Source: Allochromatium palmeri (GTDB lineage: Bacteria > Pseudomonadota > Gammaproteobacteria > Chromatiales > Chromatiaceae). From it: a stretch of 44,644 bases of DNA. The stretch lies in contig NZ_WNKT01000034.1 in NCBI RefSeq assembly GCF_009720725.1, positions 1 to 44,644 of the forward strand. The letters run 5' to 3'. This document shows, piece by piece, positions 24,494 to 32,107 of the stretch (position 1 is the first letter of the stretch; every line of letters starts with the position of its first letter). The notes under the pieces were generated by a model, which was given only the letters and a program-made list of their open reading frames with translations, was not told the DNA's origin and ran no database searches. Both the position numbers and the translations under genes were made by a program.

Positions 24494-25424
24494 GCAGCCG
24501 CCGTGACCACCAGGCCGCCAGCATGGCGCCGGACAGATTGTGCCAGACCGAGAACAGCGCCCCCGGCAGCGCGGCGGCCGCCGGAAAGGATTTGAGCGCC
24601 AAGGCCGCGGCCAGTCCCGAGTTCTGCATCCCGACCTCAATGGCCAGGGTCCGGGCGCGCACCGCGTCCTGTCCGAATGCCCGCGCGCCCCAATAGCCCA
24701 GCGTTAGCCCCAATCCATTGTGCAGCATCACCGCCACCACCAACCCCAGACCGACCGTGCCTAGACGCCCGGCATTGAGCGCGACGACAATGGCGATGAT
24801 GACCAGGATCGCCAGCACCGACACGCTCGGCATCCAGGACTGGATCTGTCCGAGCCAACGCCCGGCGAAGCGATTGACCGCCACTCCGGCGATGACCGGC
24901 AGCAGCACCACCAGCGCGATGGACTTCAGCATCTCCCCCACCGGAACCGTCACCCAGGCGTCGGCATAGACCCAGGTCAGCCAGGGCGTGAGTACGACGG
25001 CCAGCAGGGTCGAGGCGGCGGTCAGACTGATCGAGAGCGCCACATCGCCGCGTGCCAGATAGCAGATGACGTTCGAGGCCGTGCCGCCGGGAGCGGCACC
25101 GACCAGCACCATCCCCACCAGCAGCTCGGGCGGGAGTGCCAGTGCGTGCGCGAGTGTCCAGCCGATCAGCGGCATCAGGCCGAATTGCAGACACACCCCC
25201 AGACCGATGAGCGCCGGTCGGCGGACAATGGCCCGGAAATCGGCCGGGCGCAGGGTAGCCCCCATCCCGAACATCACCACGCCCAGCAACGGCATCACTG
25301 CCGCGCGCCAGTTCGACAGGGTCTCAGGGGCGATAAAGCCGATGAGGCCCGCCAGCAACGCCCAGAGCGGGAACAGGCGGGTCAGGACGCTTCCCGTTGG
25401 CCCATCGACATGACCGTGATTCAC
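24480..25424 (-). CDS. Bile acid:sodium symporter (BASS) family transporter
   Basis: A 314-residue inner-membrane protein with about nine or ten hydrophobic segments. Family hallmarks include VLVGAAPGGTASNVICYLA (the AAPGGxxSN core) and TLAIEVGMQNSGLAAALALK. Members carry organic anions with Na+; the real substrate cannot be read. It overlaps the downstream end of the DUF427 gene in convergent orientation. Its own start overlaps the stop of the esterase gene upstream (4 nt), so the two are probably co-transcribed. Confidence 0.92.
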   Translation of the reverse strand: MNHGHVDGPTGSVLTRLFPLWALLAGLIGFIAPETLSNWRAAVMPLLGVVMFGMGATLRPADFRAIVRRPALIGLGVCLQFGLMPLIGWTLAHALALPPELLVGMVLVGAAPGGTASNVICYLARGDVALSISLTAASTLLAVVLTPWLTWVYADAWVTVPVGEMLKSIALVVLLPVIAGVAVNRFAGRWLGQIQSWMPSVSVLAILVIIAIVVALNAGRLGTVGLGLVVAVMLHNGLGLTLGYWGARAFGQDAVRARTLAIEVGMQNSGLAAALALKSFPAAAALPGALFSVWHNLSGAMLAAWWSRRLPTNA

Positions 25425-26047
25425 AGCGCGCCCTCCCGAATCAGCACCGCTTGCAGGGCTTCGGCCAGGGCGCGATAACCGGCGCGGTTGAAATGAATCG
25501 GATCGGCCTTGTAGGCGGGCGTGCGCAACAGATCCGCGATTAGCGATTCGACGAAGACGAGCCGGTAGGTCTCGGCCAGTTCACGATACAAGGGCGCGAC
25601 ATCCGAGAACAGCGCCTTGCGCGGCACGCCGATCAGCACGACCGGGATGCCCTGGGCCTGCGCCTGTTCGATCATGGACGCCAGATTGGCCTGCGTCTGC
25701 GCGGGATCGAGGTTGCGCAGGATATCGTTGCCGCCTTCCAGCAACAGCACCAGATCCGGCTGTTCCTGTTCGATCAGCGCCTCGAAACGCGCACGGCCCT
25801 CCTCCGTCACCTCGCCGGACACCCCGGCATTGATGACGGTGCGCCCGCTCAGCCGGGCCAGCACGGCCGGATAGCTGTCATCCGGATCGGCCCCGACGCC
25901 TTGGGTGAGGCTGTCGCCGAAGGCGAGCAGTGTCCCATCGGGCGGAATCGGCGTCAGACGCGGCTCAGAGCAGCCGGCCAGCCCTACCGCCAACAGCAGG
26001 GCGATCAGGGCCGGGATCAGGGGCGTAAGTCTGGGATACAGGCGCAT
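25421..26047 (-). CDS. tesA: Arylesterase/lysophospholipase, SGNH family lipoprotein (TesA-like)
   Basis: A 208-residue SGNH hydrolase. Block I is GDSLTQG (44-50, nucleophile Ser46), block III GGNDI, and block V DPIHFNRAGY with the catalytic Asp/His. TesA-type enzymes are periplasmic thioesterase, arylesterase and lysophospholipase. The N-terminus carries a lipobox LAGC (23-26), so this version is probably a lipoprotein. GAGGAG lies 8-9 nt before the ATG. It overlaps the downstream transporter gene. Confidence 0.9.
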   Translation of the reverse strand: MRLYPRLTPLIPALIALLLAVGLAGCSEPRLTPIPPDGTLLAFGDSLTQGVGADPDDSYPAVLARLSGRTVINAGVSGEVTEEGRARFEALIEQEQPDLVLLLEGGNDILRNLDPAQTQANLASMIEQAQAQGIPVVLIGVPRKALFSDVAPLYRELAETYRLVFVESLIADLLRTPAYKADPIHFNRAGYRALAEALQAVLIREGAL

Positions 26048-26061
26048 GGGAAATCTCCTCG

Positions 26062-26447
26062 ATTCAGTGGTTGTCGCTCAGGCTGCTGCTCGATGACCTC
26101 GAATACCGACTCGCCGAAGGCGCGCACCAGGGTCTTGGCAAAGTGCGGCCCGATGCCCTTGACCATCCCCGATCCGAGATACTTTTCGATCCCGTCCAGG
26201 GTGCTGGGAGGGACGATCCGCAACTGCTGGGCCTTGAACTGCAAGCCGTACTGGCGATCCGTGATCCACTGGCCTTCGGCCTCCAGGTACTCCCCTGCCG
26301 TGACACTGGCCGCCGAGCCGACCACCGTCATCAGCTCACGCTCACCTTCACGCGCAGCACGCAAAAGCCGGTCTCGGCGCTGTGAAAGGTCACGCGCTCG
26401 ACGGCGCCGGTCAGACGCTCGGGCGTGGGGGTGGCGGGCATCATCAT
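26062..26447 (-). pseudogene. RecD2-like helicase N-terminal remnant, frameshifted
   Basis: The first frame from an ATG at 26447 reads LTGAVERVTFHSAETGFCVL followed by RVK. After a shift near 26363 the next frame reads GERELMTVVGSAASVTAGEY and GLQFKAQQLRIVPPS, then GIEKYLGSGMVKGIGPHFAK. This is the OB-fold plus helix-hairpin-helix N-terminus of RecD2-type SF1B helicases. All motor motifs are missing; homology stops at about VIEQQPER, just before the tesA Shine-Dalgarno. It is a remnant with one frameshift and a lost 3' end of about 600 codons. Confidence 0.75.
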
Positions 26448-26525
26448 GCTCGGGTGTCGCTGGAAATCAGTGTCAATGGTAGCCTGAAGTGTGCTGTGAT
26501 CCGATCAACGGCATGAACGGACTCT

Positions 26526-26908
26526 ATGAGCGGCTCGGACTGCCCCTGCGGCTCCGGTCGCCCCTTCGACGACTGCTGCGATCCCCATCTGTCCGGCCAG
26601 ACCATCCCGCCAACGGCCGAGGCCCTGATGCGCTCGCGCTACAGCGCCTTTGCTACTGAGCAGGCCGACTATCTGCTCGCCACCTGGCATCCGACGACCC
26701 GCCCGGCCACGCTGACCCTGGAGCCGGGACTCCGCTGGCTCGGCCTCAAGATCCTGAGCACCGAGGCCGGGGTGCGGCTGATCAGGAGGGCTGGGTGACG
26801 TTTGTCGCCCGCTCCAAGTTCCAGGGCCGCGCCCAGCGCCGGGCGACGATATGGCCCGTTGAGACGCGGTTGCATCCGCGCAAGCCACGCCCAACTATGC
26901 TGACATGA
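26526..26908 (+). pseudogene. ychJ: YchJ family SEC-C protein, frameshifted and shortened
   Basis: It begins CPCGSGRPFDDCCDPHLSG, the zinc-binding SEC-C motif, followed by TAEALMRSRYSAFATEQADY and LLATWHPTTRPATL, characteristic of YchJ (UPF0225). After LGLKILSTEAG the frame breaks near 26770. The continuation GWVTFVARSKFQGRAQR is found one frame over and runs to a stop at 26908. The conserved LHE(R/V)SRF end is absent. The second-frame stop overlaps the lipocalin ATG. It is probably inactive. Confidence 0.75.
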
Positions 26909-27441
26909 TCAAAGACATCGTCCGAGCCTTGCGCAACGTCTTCCAGGGCGGCTCCGTCGCCGCCCGTCAACCGCCCGCGACCGTGGAGCAGGTCGACCTC
27001 GATCGCCTTCTGGGAACCTGGTTCGAAGTGGCGAGGCTGCCCAATCTCGAGGCCGACGGTTTCGGTCAATTCTGCGTGGACGTCACTGCCACCTACACGA
27101 AGCGCCCCGACGGGCGCATCGGCGTTCGAACGGTCTCCTACAACGCCAAGGCGGGCCTGCGGCGCACCGAGGTGAACGGAAGGGTCCGGCCCGCGAACCC
27201 GGGCGGCTCGAAGCTGGTGCTGACGTTTTATCGTCTGATTCGGGGGGCGCTCTGGGTCATTGGGCTCGACCCTGAATACCGCTGGGTGCTGATGGGCACG
27301 CCGAGTCGACGGCGGCTGTGGCTGATTGCGCGCACGCCGCGTCTCGATCCCGCCGAGTATGATCGGGCGTTGGCGATCGCGGCGGCGCGGGGCTATGACG
27401 CGGCGCGCGTGAGACCAACGCCGCAGCGCGCCGCGAGATGA
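26905..27441 (+). CDS. Lipocalin family protein (Blc-like)
   Basis: A 178-residue protein with the lipocalin signature LLGTWFEVARLPN near residue 35, then FGQFCVDVTATYTKRPDGRI and LDPEYRWVLMGTPSRRRLWL and IARTP in the order expected for bacterial Blc-type lipocalins. E. coli Blc is an outer-membrane lipoprotein that binds lysophospholipids. This one has no visible signal peptide or lipobox, so it may be cytosolic or have a mis-set start. The chosen ATG overlaps the ychJ remnant. Confidence 0.85.
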   Translation: MIKDIVRALRNVFQGGSVAARQPPATVEQVDLDRLLGTWFEVARLPNLEADGFGQFCVDVTATYTKRPDGRIGVRTVSYNAKAGLRRTEVNGRVRPANPGGSKLVLTFYRLIRGALWVIGLDPEYRWVLMGTPSRRRLWLIARTPRLDPAEYDRALAIAAARGYDAARVRPTPQRAAR

Positions 27442-27533
27442 GCGCGACGTTAGGTCATGTGGCTCCGAGGTCCGGTCGGGTGCCGCCGTGAATCCACTCT
27501 CTCCACATGCGCTGACCGGTCTTCCCCATGACG

Positions 27534-28031
27534 TCATCCGGCTCTGGGTTCGCTCACCGGCTCTCGCGTCTGAGCATCAGACCCAGAAACCGCCAAACGG
27601 GCCTCACACGCCCTTCGGGCACCCTCGGCATGCCGTTCGGCCAATGCCGTCAACGTCGCCTCGTCGAGTACGCGCTGCGCCGTCTCGAACAGACGCGTCT
27701 CCTCGAAGCGGATGTGGTCGCTCAGGGTCTGCGCGAATGCGGCCAAGTCTCTGGGCTGGCCCTTGGCGACGAGGGTACGCAATTGGCGATGCTCCTGGAG
27801 CGTTTGCGCCACCAACTCCGATGCGCCGGCGTGCTCTAGGGCCGGAAGCAGGTTCTGCTCCTCGAGCTGAAAATGCGGCTCCAGCTCCTGGACGAAGGCT
27901 TCGCGCACCGCCCCCCAGGCGCGGGCCTGGTGCTCGGGACCAGTCGTGGCCTTCTCGCGGGCGCGTCGGGCCAAGACCAGACCGCGATGGTGATCGCTGG
28001 AGAGTTGACGCAGGGCAAAGACTCGCTGCAT
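27534..28031 (-). CDS. Hemerythrin domain-containing protein
   Basis: A 165-residue four-helix protein with iron-ligand spacing typical of hemerythrin-like proteins: LSSDHHRGL, PHFQLEEQNLLPAL, LQEHRQLRTL and LSDHIRFEETRLFE. Such proteins bind a di-iron centre and act in oxygen or nitrosative sensing or storage. The start MQRVFALRQLSSDHHR is preferred because AGGAG lies about 8 nt upstream; the frame stays open for another 116 codons without homology. The C-terminal tail is polar. Confidence 0.85.
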   Translation of the reverse strand: MQRVFALRQLSSDHHRGLVLARRAREKATTGPEHQARAWGAVREAFVQELEPHFQLEEQNLLPALEHAGASELVAQTLQEHRQLRTLVAKGQPRDLAAFAQTLSDHIRFEETRLFETAQRVLDEATLTALAERHAEGARRACEARLAVSGSDAQTREPVSEPRAG

Positions 28032-28192
28032 GAGAACGCTCCTCGTCTCGGCCAGTCCCGTGCCCGGACGCGGCACCAGCGCGTTCGATCCGGAATCCTG
28101 ACAATCTTCTGAAGACACGCTGCCCCTCCCTCCACGTCCACGGCACACGACGACGGCAAGCATACACGAACATCCCTGCATCATCGCAACAC

Positions 28193-28350
28193 TTACACGC
28201 CCTCGTGCTGAAACTTCTGGTTGCGCTCCAGCCATTCCACCAGCGCCACAGGCGAAACGCGGTGATGGGAGCCGATCAGAAAGGATTCGAGTGCGCCGGC
28301 CGTATCTGGACGGAGGAACGCCCGGTGAGGCTTGAAGCGCCCGCCCCGGC
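28193..28350 (-). pseudogene. Unrecognised C-terminal coding fragment
   Basis: The minus strand reads RFKPHRAFLRPDTAGALESF, then LIGSHHRVSPVALVEWLERN and QKFQHEGV and a stop. The composition is protein-like, but no start or upstream domain exists: further upstream the frame lies opposite the divergent small membrane gene. It is probably the 3' end of a deleted gene, given how many fragments surround it. I do not recognise the family. The stretch 28032-28192 shows nothing else. Confidence 0.3.
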
Positions 28351-28391
28351 TCGCGATACTGCCACACCATCCGCCACACGGAGTCCGCCCG

Positions 28392-28571
28392 ATGTCCAAT
28401 GAACCCAACACCCGTGTCACCGTCGTCGACATCCAGATGCCGTTCTTGTCGATGGTCGTCTTCATGGTCAAGGCGGCCATCGCCTCAATCCCGGCCGTCT
28501 TCATCCTGACGGTCATCGCCTCGGTGTTCATGGCGATCCTGAGCGCCCTGTTCGGTTCAGGGATGCACTGA
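28392..28571 (+). CDS. Small inner-membrane protein, unknown function
   Basis: A 59-residue protein with one or two hydrophobic segments (MPFLSMVVFMVKAAIASIPA, then VFILTVIASVFMAILSALF) and a polar head MSNEPNTRVTVVDIQ. GGAG sits about 8 nt upstream of the chosen ATG, which fits better than the upstream in-frame ATG at 28332. No function can be assigned. It is followed by a ybaK fragment on the same strand. Confidence 0.6.
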   Translation: MSNEPNTRVTVVDIQMPFLSMVVFMVKAAIASIPAVFILTVIASVFMAILSALFGSGMH

Positions 28572-28589
28572 CCGATGAAACCCGCCAAG

Positions 28590-28813
28590 GAACCCGTCGT
28601 GATCCCAAGATCGCCGACAAGCATTCGGGCTATCAGGTCGGCGGCACCTCGCCGTTCGGCACGCGCCGCGCGATGCCGGTCTACTGTGAGCAGGGCATCG
28701 CTGAACGGCCGCGCCTCTACATCAACGGCGGCAAGCGCGGCTACATCATTTCACTGGCCACGAGGGATCTGCTGCGCGTACTCCAGCCGACCCTGGTGGA
28801 CATGGCCGTCTGA
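28590..28813 (+). pseudogene. YbaK/EbsC (aminoacyl-tRNA deacylase) C-terminal fragment
   Basis: The frame reads KIADKHSGYQVGGTSPFGTR, then RLYINGGKRGYIISLATRDL and LRVLQPTLVDMAV and a stop. This is the C-terminal half of YbaK/EbsC proteins, which hydrolyse Cys-tRNAPro. The family has about 155 residues; here only about 70 remain. There is no start codon at a sensible place and the N-terminal half, including the catalytic Lys region, is gone. It is a truncated remnant. Confidence 0.75.
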
Positions 28814-28845
28814 CGCCCAGAAAACTGGAGGCTCTGGAGACCCGA

Positions 28846-29415
28846 ATGAAACGAATCGGATGGATCATTGGTTTGGTTGCCCTGCTGCTCGCCCTCTGGA
28901 TCGGTGCCGGCCCCTATCTTGCCGTGGCCGACATCGAGCGCGGGATCAACGACAAGGATTCCGAACGGCTCGCCGAGCGCGTCGACTTCCCGACCCTGCG
29001 CCAAAACCTCAAGGACCAGCTCAAGGTCACGATCCTCAAGAGCGCGGCCAAGGAACTGGAAGACAATCCGTTCGGGGCGCTAGCGACCGGACTGGCCACC
29101 ACACTGGTCGATGGTCTCGTCGACGCCTTCATCACACCAGCCGGTCTGGCCAGTCTGATGGAAGGCAAACGTCCGTCCATCGGCTCCGCCCCGTCACGCG
29201 CGGCGTCCAGCCCGGTGCAAACGCCCGAGCCGGATCAGGCACAGACACAGGACCGCGACCTCTTCAAGAACGCCCGCCACAGCTACGATTCGCTGAGCCG
29301 TTTTTCGGTTTGGGTTCCAGGCAAGGATGGCCGGGAGACGCGCTTCGTGCTGCAACGCGATGGACTGTCCTGGAAGCTGGTCAACGTGATCCTGCCGCTC
29401 GATGAGACCTCCTGA
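28846..29415 (+). CDS. DUF2939 domain-containing protein
   Basis: A 189-residue protein with an N-terminal membrane anchor (IGWIIGLVALLLALWIGAGP) followed by the DUF2939 pattern YLAVADIERGINDKDSERLA, DFPTLRQNLKDQLK, and a C-terminal TRFVLQRDGLSWKLVNVILP. The function is unknown; members are bitopic envelope proteins. A Shine-Dalgarno TGGAG lies 7-8 nt upstream. Its stop nearly touches the start of the ProQ gene, suggesting one transcript. Confidence 0.85.
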   Translation: MKRIGWIIGLVALLLALWIGAGPYLAVADIERGINDKDSERLAERVDFPTLRQNLKDQLKVTILKSAAKELEDNPFGALATGLATTLVDGLVDAFITPAGLASLMEGKRPSIGSAPSRAASSPVQTPEPDQAQTQDRDLFKNARHSYDSLSRFSVWVPGKDGRETRFVLQRDGLSWKLVNVILPLDETS

Positions 29416-29416
29416 G

Positions 29417-30136
29417 ATGACCGACACACCCAACCCAGAATCCACCGTCGCGCCCGACGCCAAGCCCCAGAAGCCCTGGATCGAACTGGCCGCCCTCTAT
29501 CCAGCCTGCTTCGACTGGCAGCAACCGCGCCCGCTCAAGATCGGGATTCGTGAGGATCTGCTGGCCGCCGGGCATGACCCAAAAATGATCCATCGCGCTC
29601 TGGCGAAATACTGCGCGCGCCGCCCCTATCTGAAGGTGACGCTGGCCGGAATGCCCCGCCTCGACCTCCAGGGCCAGCCGGTCGGCGCCGTAACCGAAGC
29701 CGAAGAGGCCGTGGCCAAGGCCAAGCTCGCCGGCACCTGGACACCACCGAACCGTCCGGCCTCCAATACAGCACCCGCCGGACAACCGGCCCCCGACCTC
29801 CCCATCGACGCCCCACTCAGCGAGGACAACATCGTGACCGGACGCCTGGAACTGACCCTGAAGTTCTCCGCCCTGCCCAAGCCGATGCCGGTCAAGAGCG
29901 GGATGAAGATCGGCGTCCAGACCGATTCGGCGCTGGTGGTGGCCACGCTGCCGCCGAAAGCCTGGAAGAAGCTGGAGAAGGCGCAAGCGGAGTGGCCGCA
30001 GTGGGTGGCGGCGCTCACGGGTAAGCTGGGGACGCGAGCCGGTGCCGATGGCGAGGCGGTGGTGGTGTTGGAGCAGCCGGCATTGCAGGTGTTCGAGAAG
30101 AAGGCGAAGCCGAATAATACACACATGGAGCCCTAA
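29417..30136 (+). CDS. ProQ/FinO domain RNA-binding protein
   Basis: A 239-residue protein with an N-terminal ProQ/FinO domain: LYPACFDWQQPRPLKIGIRE, DLLAAG, then IHRALAKYCARRPYLKVTLA and PRLDLQGQPVGAVTEAE. These domains bind structured small RNAs and mRNA 3' ends. A Pro/Ala-rich linker joins a C-terminal region (MPVKSGMKIGVQTDSALVVA) not typical of E. coli ProQ. The start MTDTPNPE is preferred; an ATG at 29402 overlapping DUF2939 is possible. Confidence 0.85.
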   Translation: MTDTPNPESTVAPDAKPQKPWIELAALYPACFDWQQPRPLKIGIREDLLAAGHDPKMIHRALAKYCARRPYLKVTLAGMPRLDLQGQPVGAVTEAEEAVAKAKLAGTWTPPNRPASNTAPAGQPAPDLPIDAPLSEDNIVTGRLELTLKFSALPKPMPVKSGMKIGVQTDSALVVATLPPKAWKKLEKAQAEWPQWVAALTGKLGTRAGADGEAVVVLEQPALQVFEKKAKPNNTHMEP

Positions 30137-30139
30137 TCC

Positions 30140-30592
30140 ATGCAACCCTCTACGCTACCCCGTGGCATCCGCTACCGCTCGACACGCCACGCCTTCGGAC
30201 TGCCGCTGGTGAGTCTGGCCATCGGTCCAGATCCCGAACAGGGCCAATGGCGCGGTCACGCGCGTGGTCTGCTGGCCATCGGTGATGTGGCCACGGGCTG
30301 GATCGCCCTGGGTGGACTCGCGCGGGGTGGTCTGGCGTTCGGCGGACTGGCCATGGGTGGGGTCGCCATCGGTGGCCTGGCGATCGGCGTGGTCAGCTTG
30401 GGCGGTCTCGCGCTCGGGGCACTGGCCCTGGGTGGCGCGGCCGTCGGACTGGTGGCCATCGGCGGGGCTGCCGTCGGATACTACGCCTATGGCGGTGCAG
30501 CTCAAGGCACAGCGGTCATCTCGGCCATGCAGCAGGACAGTGCCGCCGTGGCCTTCTTCGCGCAGTGGGCGCCATTCCTGCCGTTGCCCTGA
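30140..30592 (+). CDS. Glycine-rich hexapeptide-repeat protein, unknown function
   Basis: A 150-residue protein whose middle (about residues 42-118) is a run of near-hexad repeats of the form G-G-L-A-x-G: IALGGLARGGLAFGGLAMGG, then VAIGGLAIGVVSLGGLALGA, then LALGGAAVGLVAIGG. The periodicity suggests a stacked beta-helix or a tightly packed membrane-associated structure. No catalytic motif is visible. GGAG lies just before the start and the gene follows proQ by 3 nt, so it is probably co-transcribed with it. Confidence 0.6.
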   Translation: MQPSTLPRGIRYRSTRHAFGLPLVSLAIGPDPEQGQWRGHARGLLAIGDVATGWIALGGLARGGLAFGGLAMGGVAIGGLAIGVVSLGGLALGALALGGAAVGLVAIGGAAVGYYAYGGAAQGTAVISAMQQDSAAVAFFAQWAPFLPLP

Positions 30593-30648
30593 TGATTCGT
30601 GCCCCGCACTCGATGTCCACCGATGGGCACATCCTTGATTGACTGAGC

Positions 30649-30831
30649 CTATAGCCCGAGCGGCAAGCCCCAGAAGAATCCACCGAGCAGCGCGCCGATT
30701 GCCAGCACCGGCGGCACGAAACCCGTGCTCAAAGCTTGCCCCCAGAATGGCCGGCATCGGATCGCGGACGTCTGAAGCTGTCTCAAAGTCATCGCCAACT
30801 CCTGTGTCTTCGTAAATAGTGCCTGATTCAT
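30649..30831 (-). CDS. Small membrane protein, unknown function
   Basis: A 60-residue frame starting MNQALFTKTQELAMTLRQLQ and ending in a hydrophobic hairpin, VPPVLAIGALLGGFFWGLPL. Its ATG lies 4 nt after the stop of the upstream gene on the same strand, which argues for a two-gene operon. The Shine-Dalgarno is weak. No family is recognised. Confidence 0.4.
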   Translation of the reverse strand: MNQALFTKTQELAMTLRQLQTSAIRCRPFWGQALSTGFVPPVLAIGALLGGFFWGLPLGL

Positions 30832-30835
30832 CCGC

Positions 30836-31120
30836 TCAAGGCCGCCAACCCGAATCACCCTGTTGCTCGCGCAGACGCTGCACATCGGCGAGGCAACGCC
30901 AGTGACAGGCCAGCCGACGATAGGCGCACAGCTGCTCGGGCTCCCGGCAATCTGTGGGATGCAGGCACAGGGCCTCGATATGGCACAAGATCGTCTCGGC
31001 CAGCGCGACCGAGCGCTCGCGCACATACTGATGGATGAGATCAGCGAGGCGTCGGCGCAGGTGCGAGGCTTCCAGGCGCGTGAGATCGTCGAGTTCCAGG
31101 TGGTGCGTCAGGGCGGACAT
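30836..31120 (-). CDS. Small cysteine-containing protein, unknown function
   Basis: A 94-residue, mostly helical, Arg/Leu-rich protein with five cysteines in the second half (ILCHIEALCLHPTDC, EQLCAYRRLACHWRCLADVQ). The spacing suggests metal or disulfide use but matches no family I know. GGGAG lies about 10 nt upstream of the ATG. A Fur-box-like sequence at 31200-31220 lies upstream, so iron regulation is possible. Confidence 0.55.
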   Translation of the reverse strand: MSALTHHLELDDLTRLEASHLRRRLADLIHQYVRERSVALAETILCHIEALCLHPTDCREPEQLCAYRRLACHWRCLADVQRLREQQGDSGWRP

Positions 31121-31199
31121 AGCGTGTTTCTCCCGAGCTGAGCGGTTGATGAAACACCCAGCGTAGCGATCCGGTCTGGAGTGGCTGGCGGGGACATTT

Positions 31200-31220
31200 G
31201 ATAACGATTCTTATTTTTAT
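31200..31220. promoter_or_regulatory. Fur-box-like sequence
   Basis: Read on the minus strand the site is ATAAAAATAAGAATCGTTATC, close to the Fur consensus GATAATGATAATCATTATC in its AATAAGAATCGTTATC core. It lies in the divergent region between the cysteine-containing small gene (start 31120) and the MIF-family gene (start 31317). The AT-rich block stands out from a GC-rich background. The minus-strand gene is the more likely target. Confidence 0.45.
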
Positions 31221-31316
31221 TAAAAGCTCATCCCCTGTCAATCGGTTTTCCGAACCCGGACAGTCAGCCGCTCGCGCGCTATCCTGAGCACCCGTCATCG
31301 CCACGAGGATCACCCC

Positions 31317-31661
31317 ATGCCCACACTGCGCCTGCTGACCAACGTCGAGATCGCCCCCGAGTCCCGCCCGGAGCTGCTGGCCCGCGCCTCGCGCATGGTC
31401 GCCGACCTGCTCGGTAAGCCCGAATCCTATGTGATGGTGGTCCTGGAGGGTGGACGCGATCTGCTGTTTGCGGGGACAGCCGATCCGGCCGCCTATCTGG
31501 AACTCAAGAGCCTGGGCCTGCCCGAGTCGCGGACACCGGAGTTCTCACGCGCGCTCTGTGGTCTGCTCGCCGAGACCCTGGCCATCCCGCCGGAGCGCGT
31601 CTACATCGAGTTCGCCGCCCCACCCCGACATTTGTTCGGCTGGAACAACGCGACCTTTTGA
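31317..31661 (+). CDS. MIF family protein (phenylpyruvate tautomerase-like)
   Basis: A 114-residue protein of the macrophage migration inhibitory factor family. The catalytic Pro2 is present (MPTLRLLTNVEI), as are the helix ELLARASRMVADLLGKPESY and the strand YVMVVLEGG. The C-terminus has PPERVYIEFAAPPRHLFGWN, matching the family. Members form trimers and catalyse keto-enol tautomerisation; a physiological role in bacteria is unclear. GAGGA is placed about 8 nt before the ATG. Confidence 0.92.
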   Translation: MPTLRLLTNVEIAPESRPELLARASRMVADLLGKPESYVMVVLEGGRDLLFAGTADPAAYLELKSLGLPESRTPEFSRALCGLLAETLAIPPERVYIEFAAPPRHLFGWNNATF

Positions 31662-31705
31662 TGTGTTCGTGCTGTTCATATTGAAAACAATTGAAGTGCA
31701 ATACA

Positions 31706-32095
31706 ATGAAACTATCACAAATGATTATTGACCTGGCATCGGATTATATTGACCTTGGATCAACTATTGAAGAAAAACAAAACTATTTGAATGTAGTCTG
31801 CATCGCATGGAACATTTCACTTTTTTCAGAAAAAAACGCAAAAGACGCATTAGCTCATTTTTTGGATAACTACAAGAAAAACAACCCAAGTGAAAGCGAA
31901 GAAAATATTCAAAATATAAAACGCGACATGGAATTTCTTATGCAAAAAAAGAGGGAAATGTTTCCAAAACCAAAATCTCCAATCGAGTATGCGAAAATTA
32001 CGGAAAATGATGTTGAATATAAAATCACCGTTGCATATTTGCCAAAGACAACCGCGGATCCAATAAGTGATTACTCTAATATCACCAAGCATTGA
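31706..32095 (+). CDS. AT-rich orphan protein, unknown function
   Basis: A 129-residue protein from the ATG before KLSQMIIDLASDYIDLGSTI. It is rich in Lys, Asn, Ile and Glu, with a helical N-terminal half (SLFSEKNAKDALAHFLDNYK) and a central charged region (KRDMEFLMQKKREMF). The gene and its flanks have about one third GC in a GC-rich window, so it is almost surely a recent acquisition. It resembles small immunity-type proteins in size and composition only; no family is recognised. It lies between two genes of ordinary composition, with no mobile-element ends visible. Confidence 0.65.
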   Translation: MKLSQMIIDLASDYIDLGSTIEEKQNYLNVVCIAWNISLFSEKNAKDALAHFLDNYKKNNPSESEENIQNIKRDMEFLMQKKREMFPKPKSPIEYAKITENDVEYKITVAYLPKTTADPISDYSNITKH

Positions 32096-32107
32096 GTTGA
32101 TTTGTGG

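Noticed and set aside
27870-28112. Plus-strand frame opposite the hemerythrin gene
   Set aside because: Contained in the shadow of a good hemerythrin gene with iron-ligand motifs on the minus strand.
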